Below are positions 1-7,950 of a stretch of 25,718 bases of DNA, piece by piece. This DNA comes from SHLJ01 sp041618535 (GTDB taxonomy: Bacteria; Bacteroidota; Bacteroidia; Flavobacteriales; Flavobacteriaceae). The DNA is taken from assembly GCA_041618535.1 (NCBI GenBank), contig JBFKFP010000023.1, positions 1-25,718 on the forward strand, in the 5' to 3' direction. Every line of letters begins with the position of its first letter. Position 1 is the first letter of the stretch. Both the position numbers and the translations under genes were made by a program. The notes beneath the pieces are model-generated. The model ran no database searches. It saw only the letters and a list, made by a program, of their open reading frames with translations, and was not told the DNA's origin.

Positions 1-19
1 ACCCCTGAGCTACTTTCGC
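1..19 (-). tRNA. 5' end of a tRNA gene, probably tRNA-Gly, cut by the window edge
   Basis: Read on the minus strand the first 19 bases are GCGAAAGTAGCTCAGGGGT. This has the form of a 7-nt acceptor strand, TA, and then a D-arm start (GCTCAGGGGT). The sequence matches what I recall of flavobacterial glycine tRNAs. The anticodon lies outside the window, so the amino-acid identity is an inference. A well-formed Bacteroidota promoter sits just upstream at 33-62, which supports a real transcription start here. Confidence 0.72.
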
Positions 20-32
20 ATTCTTAGGACTG

Positions 33-62
33 CAAATTTAACACAATTCTAAAAACTCCAAA
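33..62 (-). promoter_or_regulatory. Promoter of the tRNA gene (TTTG-N18-TAAATTTG)
   Basis: On the minus strand TTTG (62-59) is followed after 18 nt by TAAATTTG (40-33), a full match to the Bacteroidota housekeeping consensus TTTG-N19-TAnnTTTG with one base less in the spacer. The tRNA 5' end begins 13 nt further on, consistent with a start site close to the mature 5' end. Confidence 0.7.
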
Positions 63-90
63 GGGTTTTAAGCAAAAAAGAAATCCCGGA

Positions 91-2700
91 TCAGGCCCTT
101 TTTTTCTTCTGAAGCATCCGCTTGATCTCATTCAATTTCATCAGGGCTTCAACGGGCGTTAGCGTGTCTATATCTGTATGAAGGATCTCATCCTTGATCT
201 CCTCCAGCAAAGGATCATCCAGCTTGAAAATACTCAGCTGCATATCGTCCTTGATACTTTTTACAGACTCGGTTAACTCTTCACTGGAATGTGACTTCTC
301 CAATCGCTTCAGGATCTTGTTCGCCCTGTGGATCACCTGGTTCGGCATCCCGGCCATCCTGGCTACATGAATCCCGAAACTATGGGCGCTGCCACCCTCA
401 ACAAGTGTCCGAAGGAATAACACCTTATCCTTAAGCTCCCTGACCGAGACATTGAAATTCTTGATCCGCTCAAAGGTTTCGGTCATCTCGTTCAACTCGT
501 GATAATGCGTGGCGAACAGGGTTTTGGCCCTTGAAGGATGCTCATGCAAATACTCGCTGATTGCCCAGGCTATCGAGATGCCATCATAGGTGCTTGTACC
601 TCGCCCTATTTCATCAAGCAGGACCAGGCTTCGATCCGAAATATTGTTAAGGATACTGGCTGCCTCATTCATCTCGACCATAAAGGTGGATTCACCAAGT
701 GATATATTGTCACTGGCTCCCACCCTGGTAAAGATCTTGTCTATAACCCCAAAACTCGCAGCTTCAGCAGGCACAAAACTGCCTATCTGCCCCAGGATAA
801 CGATAAGAGCGGTCTGCCTCAGAATAGCCGACTTACCTGACATGTTGGGCCCCGTAATCATAATGATCTGCTGTGAGTCCCTGTTCAGGAACAGATCGTT
901 CGGGATATAGCTTTCACCCAAAGGCAAATGCTTCTCGATAACAGGGTGTCGGCCCTGGATGATCCTGAGCTCATAGGTCTCGTTGATCTCAGGACGAACA
1001 TACTTGTTCTTTTTTGCCAGGATAGCGAATCCTGCCAGGCAATCCAGCTTCCCGGCCAACCTGGCATCACCCTGTATATCGGAGATGAACGGCAACAGTT
1101 CTGAAACAAGGTTTTCGAACAACTTCTGCTCTATCTCCAGGATCCGCTCCTCCGCACCAAGTATTTTGGATTCATATTCTTTTAACTCTTCAGTGATGTA
1201 GCGTTCTGCATTAACCAGGGTCTGCTTCCTGATCCATTCATCCGGAACCTTATCCTTATGGGTGTTCCGAACCTCGATATAATAACCGAATACATTGTTC
1301 GATGCTATTTTAAGGGAAGGGATGCTGGTGCGCTCACTTTCCCTTTCCAACATCTCATCCAGGTACGCCTTGCTGGAATGCGACAACCCCCTTAATTCCT
1401 CCAGATCTGAAGAAAATGAAGATTTTATCGCACCTCCCTTTGACACCATTACGGGAGCTTCTTCATTCAAGGTTTCCTCTATTCTTTTCCTAACCTCAGG
1501 ACATCCGCTGAACTCATCGGCCAAACTTTTAAACTCATCCGAATTCAATGCGTACAATTCTTCTTTAATTGGCTCTATGGCCAGCAACGAATTCTTGAGT
1601 TGTATCAACTCCCTTGGGTTTACCTTGGCTGTGGCAATCTTGGAGGCAAGTCTCTCAAGGTCGCCTATTTGTTTCAGTCGGGACCTCAAAGAATCAAGAT
1701 TTTGCTCATTCCCCATAAGCTCTTCCACCATCGCATGGCGGGATTGTATAGCCCCTATGTCTGTTAATGGAAGCGCCAGCCAGCGTTTAAGGAGCCGGCC
1801 TCCCATTGGCGACAAAGTCTCATCAATCACGTCTATCAGGGTGATGGCATCCGGATGAGGAGAGTAAAACAACTCGAGGTTCCTTATGGTGAACTTATCC
1901 ATCCACACACTCGAATTTTCCCTTATTCTTTTTATGGTGTTAACGTGATCGAGCCTGTGGTGCTGGGCTTCCGAGATATAATGAAGAACTGAACCGGCCG
2001 CCACAATACCTTCATAAAGATCCTCTATCCCGAATCCTTTGAGCGAACGAACATTAAAATGCCTGCAAAGTGACTCATTGGCATAATCGTCCTGGTATAT
2101 CCAGTCTTCCTGGAAGAACAGGTGATACCCATTCCCGAAGATCTCCCTGAATTGTTTGCGATGGGCCTTAGAGACCAAGACCTCTGAAGGAGTAAAGTTC
2201 TGGAGCAGTTTATCTATATATTCGGTACGGCCTTGTGCCACCAGAAATTCTCCTGTAGAGATATCGAGCAGCGACAAGCCGGTATACTTTCCGAAGTGAA
2301 CAGAGGCCAGGAAATTATTCGACTTCGACTTCAGTACTTCGTCATTCAATGCCACCCCCGGTGTGATCAATTCGGTCACCCCGCGCTTCACAATGGTCTT
2401 GGCTTGCTTCGGATCTTCCAGCTGATCACAAATGGCCACCCTTTCACCCGCCTTAACCAGTTTTGGCAAATAAGTGTTCAGGGCATGATATGGAAATCCC
2501 GCCAGCTCCGTTTCGCTTTCGGTTCCCGCTCCGCGCTTGGTCAGTATGATATCCAGGATTCTCGCCGTCTTAACCGCGTCCTCCCCAAAAGTCTCGTAGA
2601 AGTCGCCCACCCTGAACAACAAAAGTGCATCAGGATATTTCGCCTTAATGGCATTATACTGATGCATCAACGGGGTGATCTTCCTGGTTTTTTTCGGCAA
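91..2700 (-). CDS. mutS: DNA mismatch repair protein MutS
   Basis: MutS is the mismatch-recognition ATPase of methyl-independent DNA mismatch repair. The 869-residue product has the normal length for the family. The N-terminal mismatch-binding domain carries the Phe-x-Glu wedge (GDFYETFG, Phe34-Tyr35-Glu36). The C-terminal ATPase has the Walker A motif GPNMSGKS near residue 615, a Walker B region (VLLDEIGRGTSTYDG) near 695, and the FATHYHEL histidine switch near 730. The reading frame opens with TTG at 2700 and no in-frame ATG lies between it and the upstream stop. The first in-frame ATG is codon 12. Family members start with a short Lys-rich segment followed by TPLM, so I accept TTG. The gene is transcribed toward the tRNA and diverges from the RNA methyltransferase gene. 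No hairpin terminator is visible after its stop. Confidence 0.97.
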   Translation of the reverse strand: MPKKTRKITPLMHQYNAIKAKYPDALLLFRVGDFYETFGEDAVKTARILDIILTKRGAGTESETELAGFPYHALNTYLPKLVKAGERVAICDQLEDPKQAKTIVKRGVTELITPGVALNDEVLKSKSNNFLASVHFGKYTGLSLLDISTGEFLVAQGRTEYIDKLLQNFTPSEVLVSKAHRKQFREIFGNGYHLFFQEDWIYQDDYANESLCRHFNVRSLKGFGIEDLYEGIVAAGSVLHYISEAQHHRLDHVNTIKRIRENSSVWMDKFTIRNLELFYSPHPDAITLIDVIDETLSPMGGRLLKRWLALPLTDIGAIQSRHAMVEELMGNEQNLDSLRSRLKQIGDLERLASKIATAKVNPRELIQLKNSLLAIEPIKEELYALNSDEFKSLADEFSGCPEVRKRIEETLNEEAPVMVSKGGAIKSSFSSDLEELRGLSHSSKAYLDEMLERESERTSIPSLKIASNNVFGYYIEVRNTHKDKVPDEWIRKQTLVNAERYITEELKEYESKILGAEERILEIEQKLFENLVSELLPFISDIQGDARLAGKLDCLAGFAILAKKNKYVRPEINETYELRIIQGRHPVIEKHLPLGESYIPNDLFLNRDSQQIIMITGPNMSGKSAILRQTALIVILGQIGSFVPAEAASFGVIDKIFTRVGASDNISLGESTFMVEMNEAASILNNISDRSLVLLDEIGRGTSTYDGISIAWAISEYLHEHPSRAKTLFATHYHELNEMTETFERIKNFNVSVRELKDKVLFLRTLVEGGSAHSFGIHVARMAGMPNQVIHRANKILKRLEKSHSSEELTESVKSIKDDMQLSIFKLDDPLLEEIKDEILHTDIDTLTPVEALMKLNEIKRMLQKKKRA

Positions 2701-2711
2701 GGCTAAAGTGT

Positions 2712-2719
2712 TACTTTTG
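2712..2719 (+). promoter_or_regulatory. Possible -7 element TACTTTTG for the RNA methyltransferase gene
   Basis: TACTTTTG matches TAnnTTTG exactly and lies just outside the mutS start codon. No convincing TTTG is found about 19 nt upstream. If used, the transcript would have a leader of roughly 90 nt containing the palindrome at 2766-2782. Confidence 0.3.
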
Positions 2720-2765
2720 TTAGGTCCGGAAAATTAGGCGTAAATGCTAAATTATAGAAAACTCT

Positions 2766-2782
2766 ATGGTTTTAAAAACCAT
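2766..2782. repeat. 17-bp palindrome in the mutS / methyltransferase divergent region
   Basis: ATGGTTTT and AAAACCAT flank a single central A, giving perfect dyad symmetry over 17 bp. It lies between the divergent mutS and methyltransferase genes, near where the -33 element of mutS would fall if TAATTTAG (minus strand, 2754-2747) is its -7 element. It could be a regulator-binding site. It lacks a G+C-rich stem, so it is not a typical terminator. Confidence 0.4.
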
Positions 2783-2816
2783 TTTAACCCAAGTTATCGA
2801 CAATTAAAAACATTTT

Positions 2817-3353
2817 ATGAGGAAGCTAAAGATCACTGAATTGAACCGGATCTCGGTTGAAGAATTCAAAGCAGCCGATAAGACTCCCCTTATCGTAATT
2901 CTCGATAATATCCGCAGCCTGAACAACATTGGTTCGGTATTCCGGACCTCGGATGCATTCCTTGTAAAAACCGTTTATCTGTGCGGAATTACCGCTACGC
3001 CTCCTCATAAGGATATTCATAAAACCGCACTTGGGAGCACCGATTCCGTGTCCTGGGAATATGCCCCGAATACCCTGGAATTGGTAAAGTCTTTAAGATC
3101 TGAAGGCGTTACTGTACTCGGTATCGAACAAACTGAATCCTCAATACCCCTGCAGCAATTTAAAACTGAAACAGACAAAATCTATGCTGTCATTTTTGGC
3201 CATGAAGTGAAGGGGATCGACCAACAGGTTTTAAATCATTGCGATGCAGCCATCGAGATCCCTCAATTCGGAACAAAGCATTCCCTGAATATTGCGGTAT
3301 CTGCCGGCATAGTGATATGGGATATCTTCCGCAAGATTAGGCTTAATCCATGA
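2817..3353 (+). CDS. TrmH/SpoU-family RNA 2'-O-methyltransferase
   Basis: This is a SAM-dependent SPOUT-class methyltransferase expected to methylate a ribose 2'-OH in tRNA or rRNA. All three SpoU motifs are visible in the 178-residue product: NNIGSVFRTSDAF (residues 36-48, with the catalytic Arg43), IFGHEVKGI in the middle, and PQFGTKHSLNIAVSAGI near the C terminus, which forms the knotted cofactor site. It lacks the N-terminal RNA-binding extension of the RlmB type and the C-terminal extension of TrmH proper, so the exact substrate nucleotide cannot be named. The start is the ATG at 2817. Its end overlaps the convergent kinase-fusion gene by 11 nt. Confidence 0.9.
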   Translation: MRKLKITELNRISVEEFKAADKTPLIVILDNIRSLNNIGSVFRTSDAFLVKTVYLCGITATPPHKDIHKTALGSTDSVSWEYAPNTLELVKSLRSEGVTVLGIEQTESSIPLQQFKTETDKIYAVIFGHEVKGIDQQVLNHCDAAIEIPQFGTKHSLNIAVSAGIVIWDIFRKIRLNP

Positions 3354-4470
3354 TCTGCCTGAGGATCTCAAGGTAATGAGACCTGTTATCTACAAAATCC
3401 ATCTCCGAGATATCGATTCGCTTCACCTTGAGTTCCGATTGATTCCGAAGAAAATCAAGATATCCTGAATTTATCCTGTCCAGGTATTCGGCATCGATGT
3501 GCTGCTCGTATTGCCGTCCGCGCCTCCGGATATTCTCCTGAAGGCGTTCGGTATTCTGAAACAGGTAGACATAAAGATCGGGTTTTGCGATGTCCTTATA
3601 AACCTGGTAAAACAACGTCCTGTACAGCATGAATTCATCTTCAGGCAAGGTGATCTTGGAGAAGATCAGGGATTTATACACATCATAATCACTGACTATA
3701 AAATCTTTGAACAGGTCTAACTGAGAAAGGTCGTCGCTTATCTGCTGGTATCGATCTGCCAGGAAGCTCATTTCCAATGTGAAGGCATAACGTTGCGGAT
3801 CCTCGTAAAACTTTGGAAGAAAGGGGTTATCTGCAAATCGTTCGAGGATGAGCTTTGCATTGAATTCCCTGGAGATCATGGTTGCAAGGCTGGTTTTCCC
3901 TGCACCTATATTTCCCTCTATGGCTATATAATTATAAGCTGAAAAATCATAGGCCTTCTGAGGATTCTTAAGCCATATATTGATGGGTTCAACATCGGTC
4001 TGATCCTGGCAGGACTCCAGCAATTCTTCATTGGACTTCCCTAAAATGGGATGATTGAACTGCGGATCCAAATCGTTAAGCGGAAGAAGCACGAATTTAC
4101 GATCCTTAATACGCGGGTGTGGCAGGCTGAGTGATTTTGTAGCCTTGATCTGGTCTTCATAAAACAAGAGATCAAGGTCGATGGTCCTCGATTCATAACC
4201 ATCTTTATTTCTGTTTTCCCTCCCGAGGGATTTTTCTATGGAAATCAATTTATCCATGACCTCAGCGGGCTTCAGGTAGGTCATAAGTTTTACTGCCGCA
4301 TTGAGGAATTCCGGACCCTCAAATCCGACGGCATCTGACTTATAGACCCGTGATATCTTTGAGATTGAACCCAGCTCCCCGTGAAGCCTGTCAACAGCGA
4401 GCTGAAGCGCTTTAAACCGATCGCCCAGATTGCTTCCTATCCCTATATATACCGCTTTGGAGACCTCCAT
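3343..4470 (-). CDS. folK: Bifunctional fusion: HPPK (FolK) plus deoxynucleoside kinase
   Basis: The product joins two complete enzymes. Residues 1-155 are 6-hydroxymethyl-7,8-dihydropterin pyrophosphokinase of folate synthesis, with YIGIGSNLGDR, a substrate loop (GFEGPEFLNAAV), the Mg-binding segment ESRTIDLDLLFY and LPHPRIKDRKFVLLPL. Residues about 180-375 are a deoxynucleoside kinase of the dAK/dGK type, with the P-loop IEGNIGAGKT at 184-193 and an acceptor-site region (LERFADNP... LEMSFLADRYQQI). The open frame extends to a TTG at 4494. I prefer the ATG at 4470 because it gives MEVSKAVYIGIGSN, with the first beta strand at the usual distance, and a 375-residue protein. I know this fusion as typical of Flavobacteriia. 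It could coordinate folate and dNTP salvage supply, but the sequence does not show that. Confidence 0.93.
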   Translation of the reverse strand: MEVSKAVYIGIGSNLGDRFKALQLAVDRLHGELGSISKISRVYKSDAVGFEGPEFLNAAVKLMTYLKPAEVMDKLISIEKSLGRENRNKDGYESRTIDLDLLFYEDQIKATKSLSLPHPRIKDRKFVLLPLNDLDPQFNHPILGKSNEELLESCQDQTDVEPINIWLKNPQKAYDFSAYNYIAIEGNIGAGKTSLATMISREFNAKLILERFADNPFLPKFYEDPQRYAFTLEMSFLADRYQQISDDLSQLDLFKDFIVSDYDVYKSLIFSKITLPEDEFMLYRTLFYQVYKDIAKPDLYVYLFQNTERLQENIRRRGRQYEQHIDAEYLDRINSGYLDFLRNQSELKVKRIDISEMDFVDNRSHYLEILRQIMD

Positions 4471-4506
4471 GAAGGAAGCAAAATAAAAAAACAAAATTTA
4501 TTCGGT

Positions 4507-4514
4507 TATCTTTG
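4507..4514 (+). promoter_or_regulatory. -7 element TATCTTTG of the yhhQ promoter
   Basis: TATCTTTG is an exact TAnnTTTG match, 25 nt before the chosen ATG of the transporter gene. The upstream region is A/T-rich without a clear TTTG at -33. Its position supports the start at 4540 over the longer open frame beginning at 4381, which would lie upstream of the promoter. Confidence 0.5.
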
Positions 4515-4539
4515 CCCCACCTATTTATTCACAAATTGG

Positions 4540-5244
4540 ATGAACCAGAAGGATAAACTTCTTGCGCAACGAATTTACCTGCTTTTAGGAGCTCTGTTCA
4601 TTACCTCCCTTGTGGTTTCAAACCTCATCTTTAAAAAATTCTTCTACTGGTACCCTGTGGATGTGGAGATTTTCGGATCTCGCCTTTTCGAGATTTCAGT
4701 TGGGATCCTGCCCTACCCGATTACTTTCCTTATCACCGACCTAATAAGTGAGATCTACGGAAAAAAACGGGCTAACCAGGTAGTGGTGACCGGGATTTTT
4801 GCCTCCTTTTTTTCCATGCTTATTGTCTATATCGGGAATGCAGTGCCTGCAACAGACTGGTCACCGGTTCAGGATGGGCTCTATACCGAAGTGTTCGGAA
4901 GCACGGTTCTCGCCGTTTTCGCAAGCATGATGGCCTATCTTTTCGCACAGTTTGTGGATATTCATATCTACCATTTCTGGAAGGCGCTTACAAAGGGCCG
5001 ACACCTGTGGCTCAGGAATAACTTCTCAACCTTTCTCTCTCAATTTATAGATACAGCCACCGTACTTTTGCTTTTGTGCGCCTTCGGGGAGATTGAGTGG
5101 GATAAATTTCTGGGGCTGCTGCTCTCAGGTTTTATCTTCAAAGTGCTGGTGGCAGCCACAGACACCCCCTTCCTTTACCTCGGGGTATACCTCTTTCGGA
5201 AACGCTTCAAGCTTAAAGTCAACGAAGAAATCGATATGCTTTAA
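4540..5244 (+). CDS. YhhQ/QueT-like queuosine precursor transporter
   Basis: This is an inner-membrane protein of the YhhQ (PF02592) family, whose characterised members import the queuosine precursors preQ0/preQ1. The 234-residue product has about six hydrophobic spans and the family segment EIFGSRLFEISVGILPYPIT followed by DLISEIYGKKRAN. The QFVDTATV-like motif appears as SQFIDTATVLLLL late in the protein. The open frame runs upstream to 4381, but that part overlaps the divergent kinase gene and reads as non-membrane sequence. The ATG at 4540 follows the TATCTTTG element and matches the usual family start (short charged segment, then TM1). No queuosine-biosynthesis gene lies in the window. 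Confidence 0.88.
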   Translation: MNQKDKLLAQRIYLLLGALFITSLVVSNLIFKKFFYWYPVDVEIFGSRLFEISVGILPYPITFLITDLISEIYGKKRANQVVVTGIFASFFSMLIVYIGNAVPATDWSPVQDGLYTEVFGSTVLAVFASMMAYLFAQFVDIHIYHFWKALTKGRHLWLRNNFSTFLSQFIDTATVLLLLCAFGEIEWDKFLGLLLSGFIFKVLVAATDTPFLYLGVYLFRKRFKLKVNEEIDML

Positions 5245-5247
5245 GTT

Positions 5248-5478
5248 TCAATTTCTCTGTTCACGTCCAACAGGATGGTCCTCGTAAAAATCCTCAAAGG
5301 TCTTTGAAGTGGTATAATCATCCGTAAGCACTTTATATACCATAACAACCAGAAAAACCTGGCCGATTACGGTCAGATAAAAAACTACCGGATAGGGAAA
5401 ATCCAGTGATGCAAAGATCACGACAGTGATCAGCAACATGGTGGTTAAAGCCACATAGAACATTACAGGCAATTTCAT
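5248..5478 (-). CDS. Small two-helix membrane protein, function unknown
   Basis: This 76-residue protein has two hydrophobic spans, about residues 5-25 and 30-50, followed by an acidic tail rich in Asp, Glu and Tyr (YTTSKTFEDFYEDHPVGRE) that ends in Arg-Asn. I do not recognise a characterised family. Similar short membrane proteins are common hypotheticals in Flavobacteriaceae. It ends 3 nt from the convergent transporter stop and begins 53 nt downstream of the DUF2797 stop, so it may be cotranscribed with that gene. The coherent hydrophobic/acidic pattern, its own ATG and the tight packing support it as real. Confidence 0.7.
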   Translation of the reverse strand: MKLPVMFYVALTTMLLITVVIFASLDFPYPVVFYLTVIGQVFLVVMVYKVLTDDYTTSKTFEDFYEDHPVGREQRN

Positions 5479-5531
5479 AACTTTTTTTTGCGAAGTTAAG
5501 GCACCGAAATTCCTATTTTCTTAAGTTCAAG

Positions 5532-6329
5532 TTAATTTAGGACATCCAGAGAGATCACCAATCCTTCATTACCCCTGATGTTAAAAACCGTTTCGTCCTC
5601 GAATATCAGGTACTGACCCTTTATTCCGGTCAATTTTCCCGAGTAACTCTCAGACTTCACCAGGTTCAATGATTTAGGTTTCTCGGGAAACCGGTTAACC
5701 GGGAACTCTATGTTGGTTTCCGTATTGGATTCGATGATATAGGATCTGGCTTCCTCGGGCACATAGGGAAGCAACCGATCACGCCATTCAACCAGGTCCT
5801 CATCCTTAAGATCATTCTTTAGCATGTTACGCCAATTGGTCTTATCACTGACATGCTCTTTTAAAGCCACCTCTGTGATTCCCGCCAGGTAACGATTAGG
5901 TACTTCAACAATTTCGATGGCCTCATGCGCTCCCTGGTCTATCCATCTTGTGGGAACCTGGCTTTTTCTCGTAACTCCTACCTTAACATTACTGGAATTG
6001 GCAAGGTAAACCACATGGGGTTGCAATTGCACCTGTTTCTCATATTCCAGGTCACGATCTTCCTCATCCTCATGTGCCTTGCTGAGCTCCGGCCTCAAGA
6101 CCCAATCGGCGGCTTGCGGGATCTCGAAAAAGCAACTCCGACAGAATCCCTGCCGGAAGATCTCGTTGTCCAACCCGCAATTCAGGCATTTATACCCCTT
6201 AAACTCCAGAGATATCGTTTTTCCTATCAGCTGGTTCATCGAGATAAAATCATGCTCAAGTACCAGGTAATAATGAACAGGATGGGTTGAATAGGTTTGC
6301 ATTTTTGTGAGAACACCCTGGTAAAGCAT
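5532..6329 (-). CDS. DUF2797 protein with a four-Cys zinc finger
   Basis: The 265-residue protein matches what I know of the DUF2797 (PF10977) family, including the N-terminal YQGVLTKMQT segment. Cys48, Cys51, Cys63 and Cys66 (KCLNCG... GFCRSC) form a probable zinc-binding knuckle. After an acidic linker comes VVYLANSSNVKVGVTRKSQ followed by PTRWIDQGA. The order Tyr, then Lys-Val-Gly, then an Arg-rich helix resembles the core of GIY-YIG/T5orf172-type domains; this is inference. The molecular function is not established. It starts at the ATG at 6329, only 46 nt from the divergent GH3 gene, a pairing I recall from other Bacteroidota. This suggests shared regulation or a shared pathway. Confidence 0.85.
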   Translation of the reverse strand: MLYQGVLTKMQTYSTHPVHYYLVLEHDFISMNQLIGKTISLEFKGYKCLNCGLDNEIFRQGFCRSCFFEIPQAADWVLRPELSKAHEDEEDRDLEYEKQVQLQPHVVYLANSSNVKVGVTRKSQVPTRWIDQGAHEAIEIVEVPNRYLAGITEVALKEHVSDKTNWRNMLKNDLKDEDLVEWRDRLLPYVPEEARSYIIESNTETNIEFPVNRFPEKPKSLNLVKSESYSGKLTGIKGQYLIFEDETVFNIRGNEGLVISLDVLN

Positions 6330-6341
6330 TTGCGGATTTTT

Positions 6342-6349
6342 TATATTTT
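6342..6349 (+). promoter_or_regulatory. Weak -7-like element TATATTTT before the GH3 gene
   Basis: TATATTTT matches seven of eight positions of TAnnTTTG and lies 26 nt before the GH3 ATG, in the 46-nt divergent spacer. No -33 element is evident. Confidence 0.25.
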
Positions 6350-6375
6350 TAGTTGCTTGTAAAGATAATTAATCT

Positions 6376-7893
6376 ATGCCAATTCCTCTCGTTAATTCAA
6401 TCGCATCGTGGTTTCTGAAAAAGCGGTTTCACCAGATTGAACTCTTCCTGAAATACCCTCATGAGGTGCAGAATGAATTATTGCTCGACCTGGTTGACGA
6501 GGCCAGGGATACAGAAATTGGAAGACGGCATGAATTCAGCAGTATAAAAGATTACGAGACTTTCGCCCAGAGGGTTCCGCTCAGCACTTATGAAAGCATA
6601 GAACCCCTCATTGAGCGCTCCCGAAGGGGAGAACAGAATATCTTTTGGCCCAAGCCCATTAGATGGTTTGCCAAATCAAGCGGAACAACAAACGCCAAAA
6701 GCAAATTCATCCCTGTTAGTTCAGATTCCCTTGAAGATTGCCATTACGCTGCAGGTAAGGACCTGCTCTGCATGTACCTGAACAACAACGAGGACTCTCA
6801 GCTTTTTACCGGTAAAAGCCTCAGATTGGGAGGCAGTAAGGAATTATATGAAGAGAACGGGACCGTCTTTGGCGACCTCTCCGCCATCCTGATAGACAAT
6901 ATGCCTTTCTGGGCAGAATTCAGCAGTACCCCCAGCAATAAGGTGTCACTTATGAGCGACTGGGAATACAAGATGCAGGCCATAGTTGACGAGACTATCC
7001 AGGAAAACGTTACCAGCCTGGCAGGAGTTCCCTCATGGATGCTGGTTCTTCTGAATCACGTTCTCGAAACCACGGGGAAATCGAATCTCTTTGATATATG
7101 GCCTAACCTCGAGGTATATTTTCATGGCGGAGTGAGTTTTGTCCCTTATGCCGATCAATACAAGGCCATTTTACCAAAGGATTCCTTCAGATATTATGAG
7201 ATTTACAACGCCTCTGAGGGATTCTTCGCCATTCAGGATCAAAATAATTCCAGTGAACTCCTCCTGATGCTTGACTACGGTATTTTCTACGAATTTATCC
7301 CCATGGATTCCTTCGGAACAAAGCAACAGAAGATTATTCCATTAAGCGAAGTTGAAAAGGATAAAATCTACGCCGTTGTGATCACCACCAATGGCGGCTT
7401 ATGGCGCTATATGATAGGTGATACCATAAGATTTACATCCATAAAACCTTACAGGATCAAAGTCTCCGGACGTACCAAACACCACATCAATGTTTTTGGC
7501 GAGGAGCTCATTATTGAAAATGCTGAAGATGCCCTAAAAGAAGTTTGTAAGGACACCAATGCAGAAATAGTTGATTTCACGGCAGCACCTATCTTTATGA
7601 GCGGGAGGGAGAAAGGAGCACATGAATGGCTGATCGAGTTTAAGACCCAACCGGAAAATATCAGCGAGTTTAACCGTAAGTTGGATGCTGCCCTTCAATC
7701 CCTTAACTCAGATTACGAGGCCAAGCGTTATAACAACATGACCCTTAACATGCCCACCGTCCACATTGCCAGGCCTAACCTTTTCTACGACTGGCTTAAA
7801 AAAAATGACAAACTGGGCGGACAGCACAAGGTGCCCCGTTTATCTAACAGCCGGGAATATCTCGATGAACTGCTGATCATGAACAGGAAATAA
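6376..7893 (+). CDS. GH3-family acyl-acid amide synthetase homologue
   Basis: This 505-residue protein belongs to the GH3 family (PF03321) of the adenylate-forming superfamily. Plant members conjugate amino acids to auxin or jasmonate through an acyl-adenylate; bacterial members are common in Bacteroidota but their substrates are unknown. Adenylation motifs are intact: FAKSSGTTNAKSKFIPVS (residues 98-115) as the phosphate-binding loop, YNASEGFFA as the central adenine motif, and LWRYMIGDTIRFTS with GRTKHHINVFGEEL as the hinge region before the C-terminal lid. No signal peptide is visible, so it should be cytoplasmic. The ATG at 6376 gives the standard N terminus (IASWFLKKRFHQIELF). It is divergent from DUF2797. 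The name 'auxin-responsive' is inherited from plants and should not be read as function here. Confidence 0.93.
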   Translation: MPIPLVNSIASWFLKKRFHQIELFLKYPHEVQNELLLDLVDEARDTEIGRRHEFSSIKDYETFAQRVPLSTYESIEPLIERSRRGEQNIFWPKPIRWFAKSSGTTNAKSKFIPVSSDSLEDCHYAAGKDLLCMYLNNNEDSQLFTGKSLRLGGSKELYEENGTVFGDLSAILIDNMPFWAEFSSTPSNKVSLMSDWEYKMQAIVDETIQENVTSLAGVPSWMLVLLNHVLETTGKSNLFDIWPNLEVYFHGGVSFVPYADQYKAILPKDSFRYYEIYNASEGFFAIQDQNNSSELLLMLDYGIFYEFIPMDSFGTKQQKIIPLSEVEKDKIYAVVITTNGGLWRYMIGDTIRFTSIKPYRIKVSGRTKHHINVFGEELIIENAEDALKEVCKDTNAEIVDFTAAPIFMSGREKGAHEWLIEFKTQPENISEFNRKLDAALQSLNSDYEAKRYNNMTLNMPTVHIARPNLFYDWLKKNDKLGGQHKVPRLSNSREYLDELLIMNRK

Positions 7894-7950
7894 GAATGAC
7901 AGCAGCGGTTCCTGTAACACAGCATTTTTATATCAGCCGGAAACTTTTAA

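Noticed and set aside
1295..1858. 187-codon open frame on the plus strand opposite mutS
   Set aside because: It lies wholly within mutS in antisense, has Ser/Arg-rich, unstructured composition and matches no family; it is a shadow of mutS codon usage.
4381..4539. 53-codon N-terminal extension of the YhhQ transporter
   Set aside because: It overlaps the divergent kinase gene, lies upstream of the TATCTTTG promoter element, and does not resemble the family N terminus.
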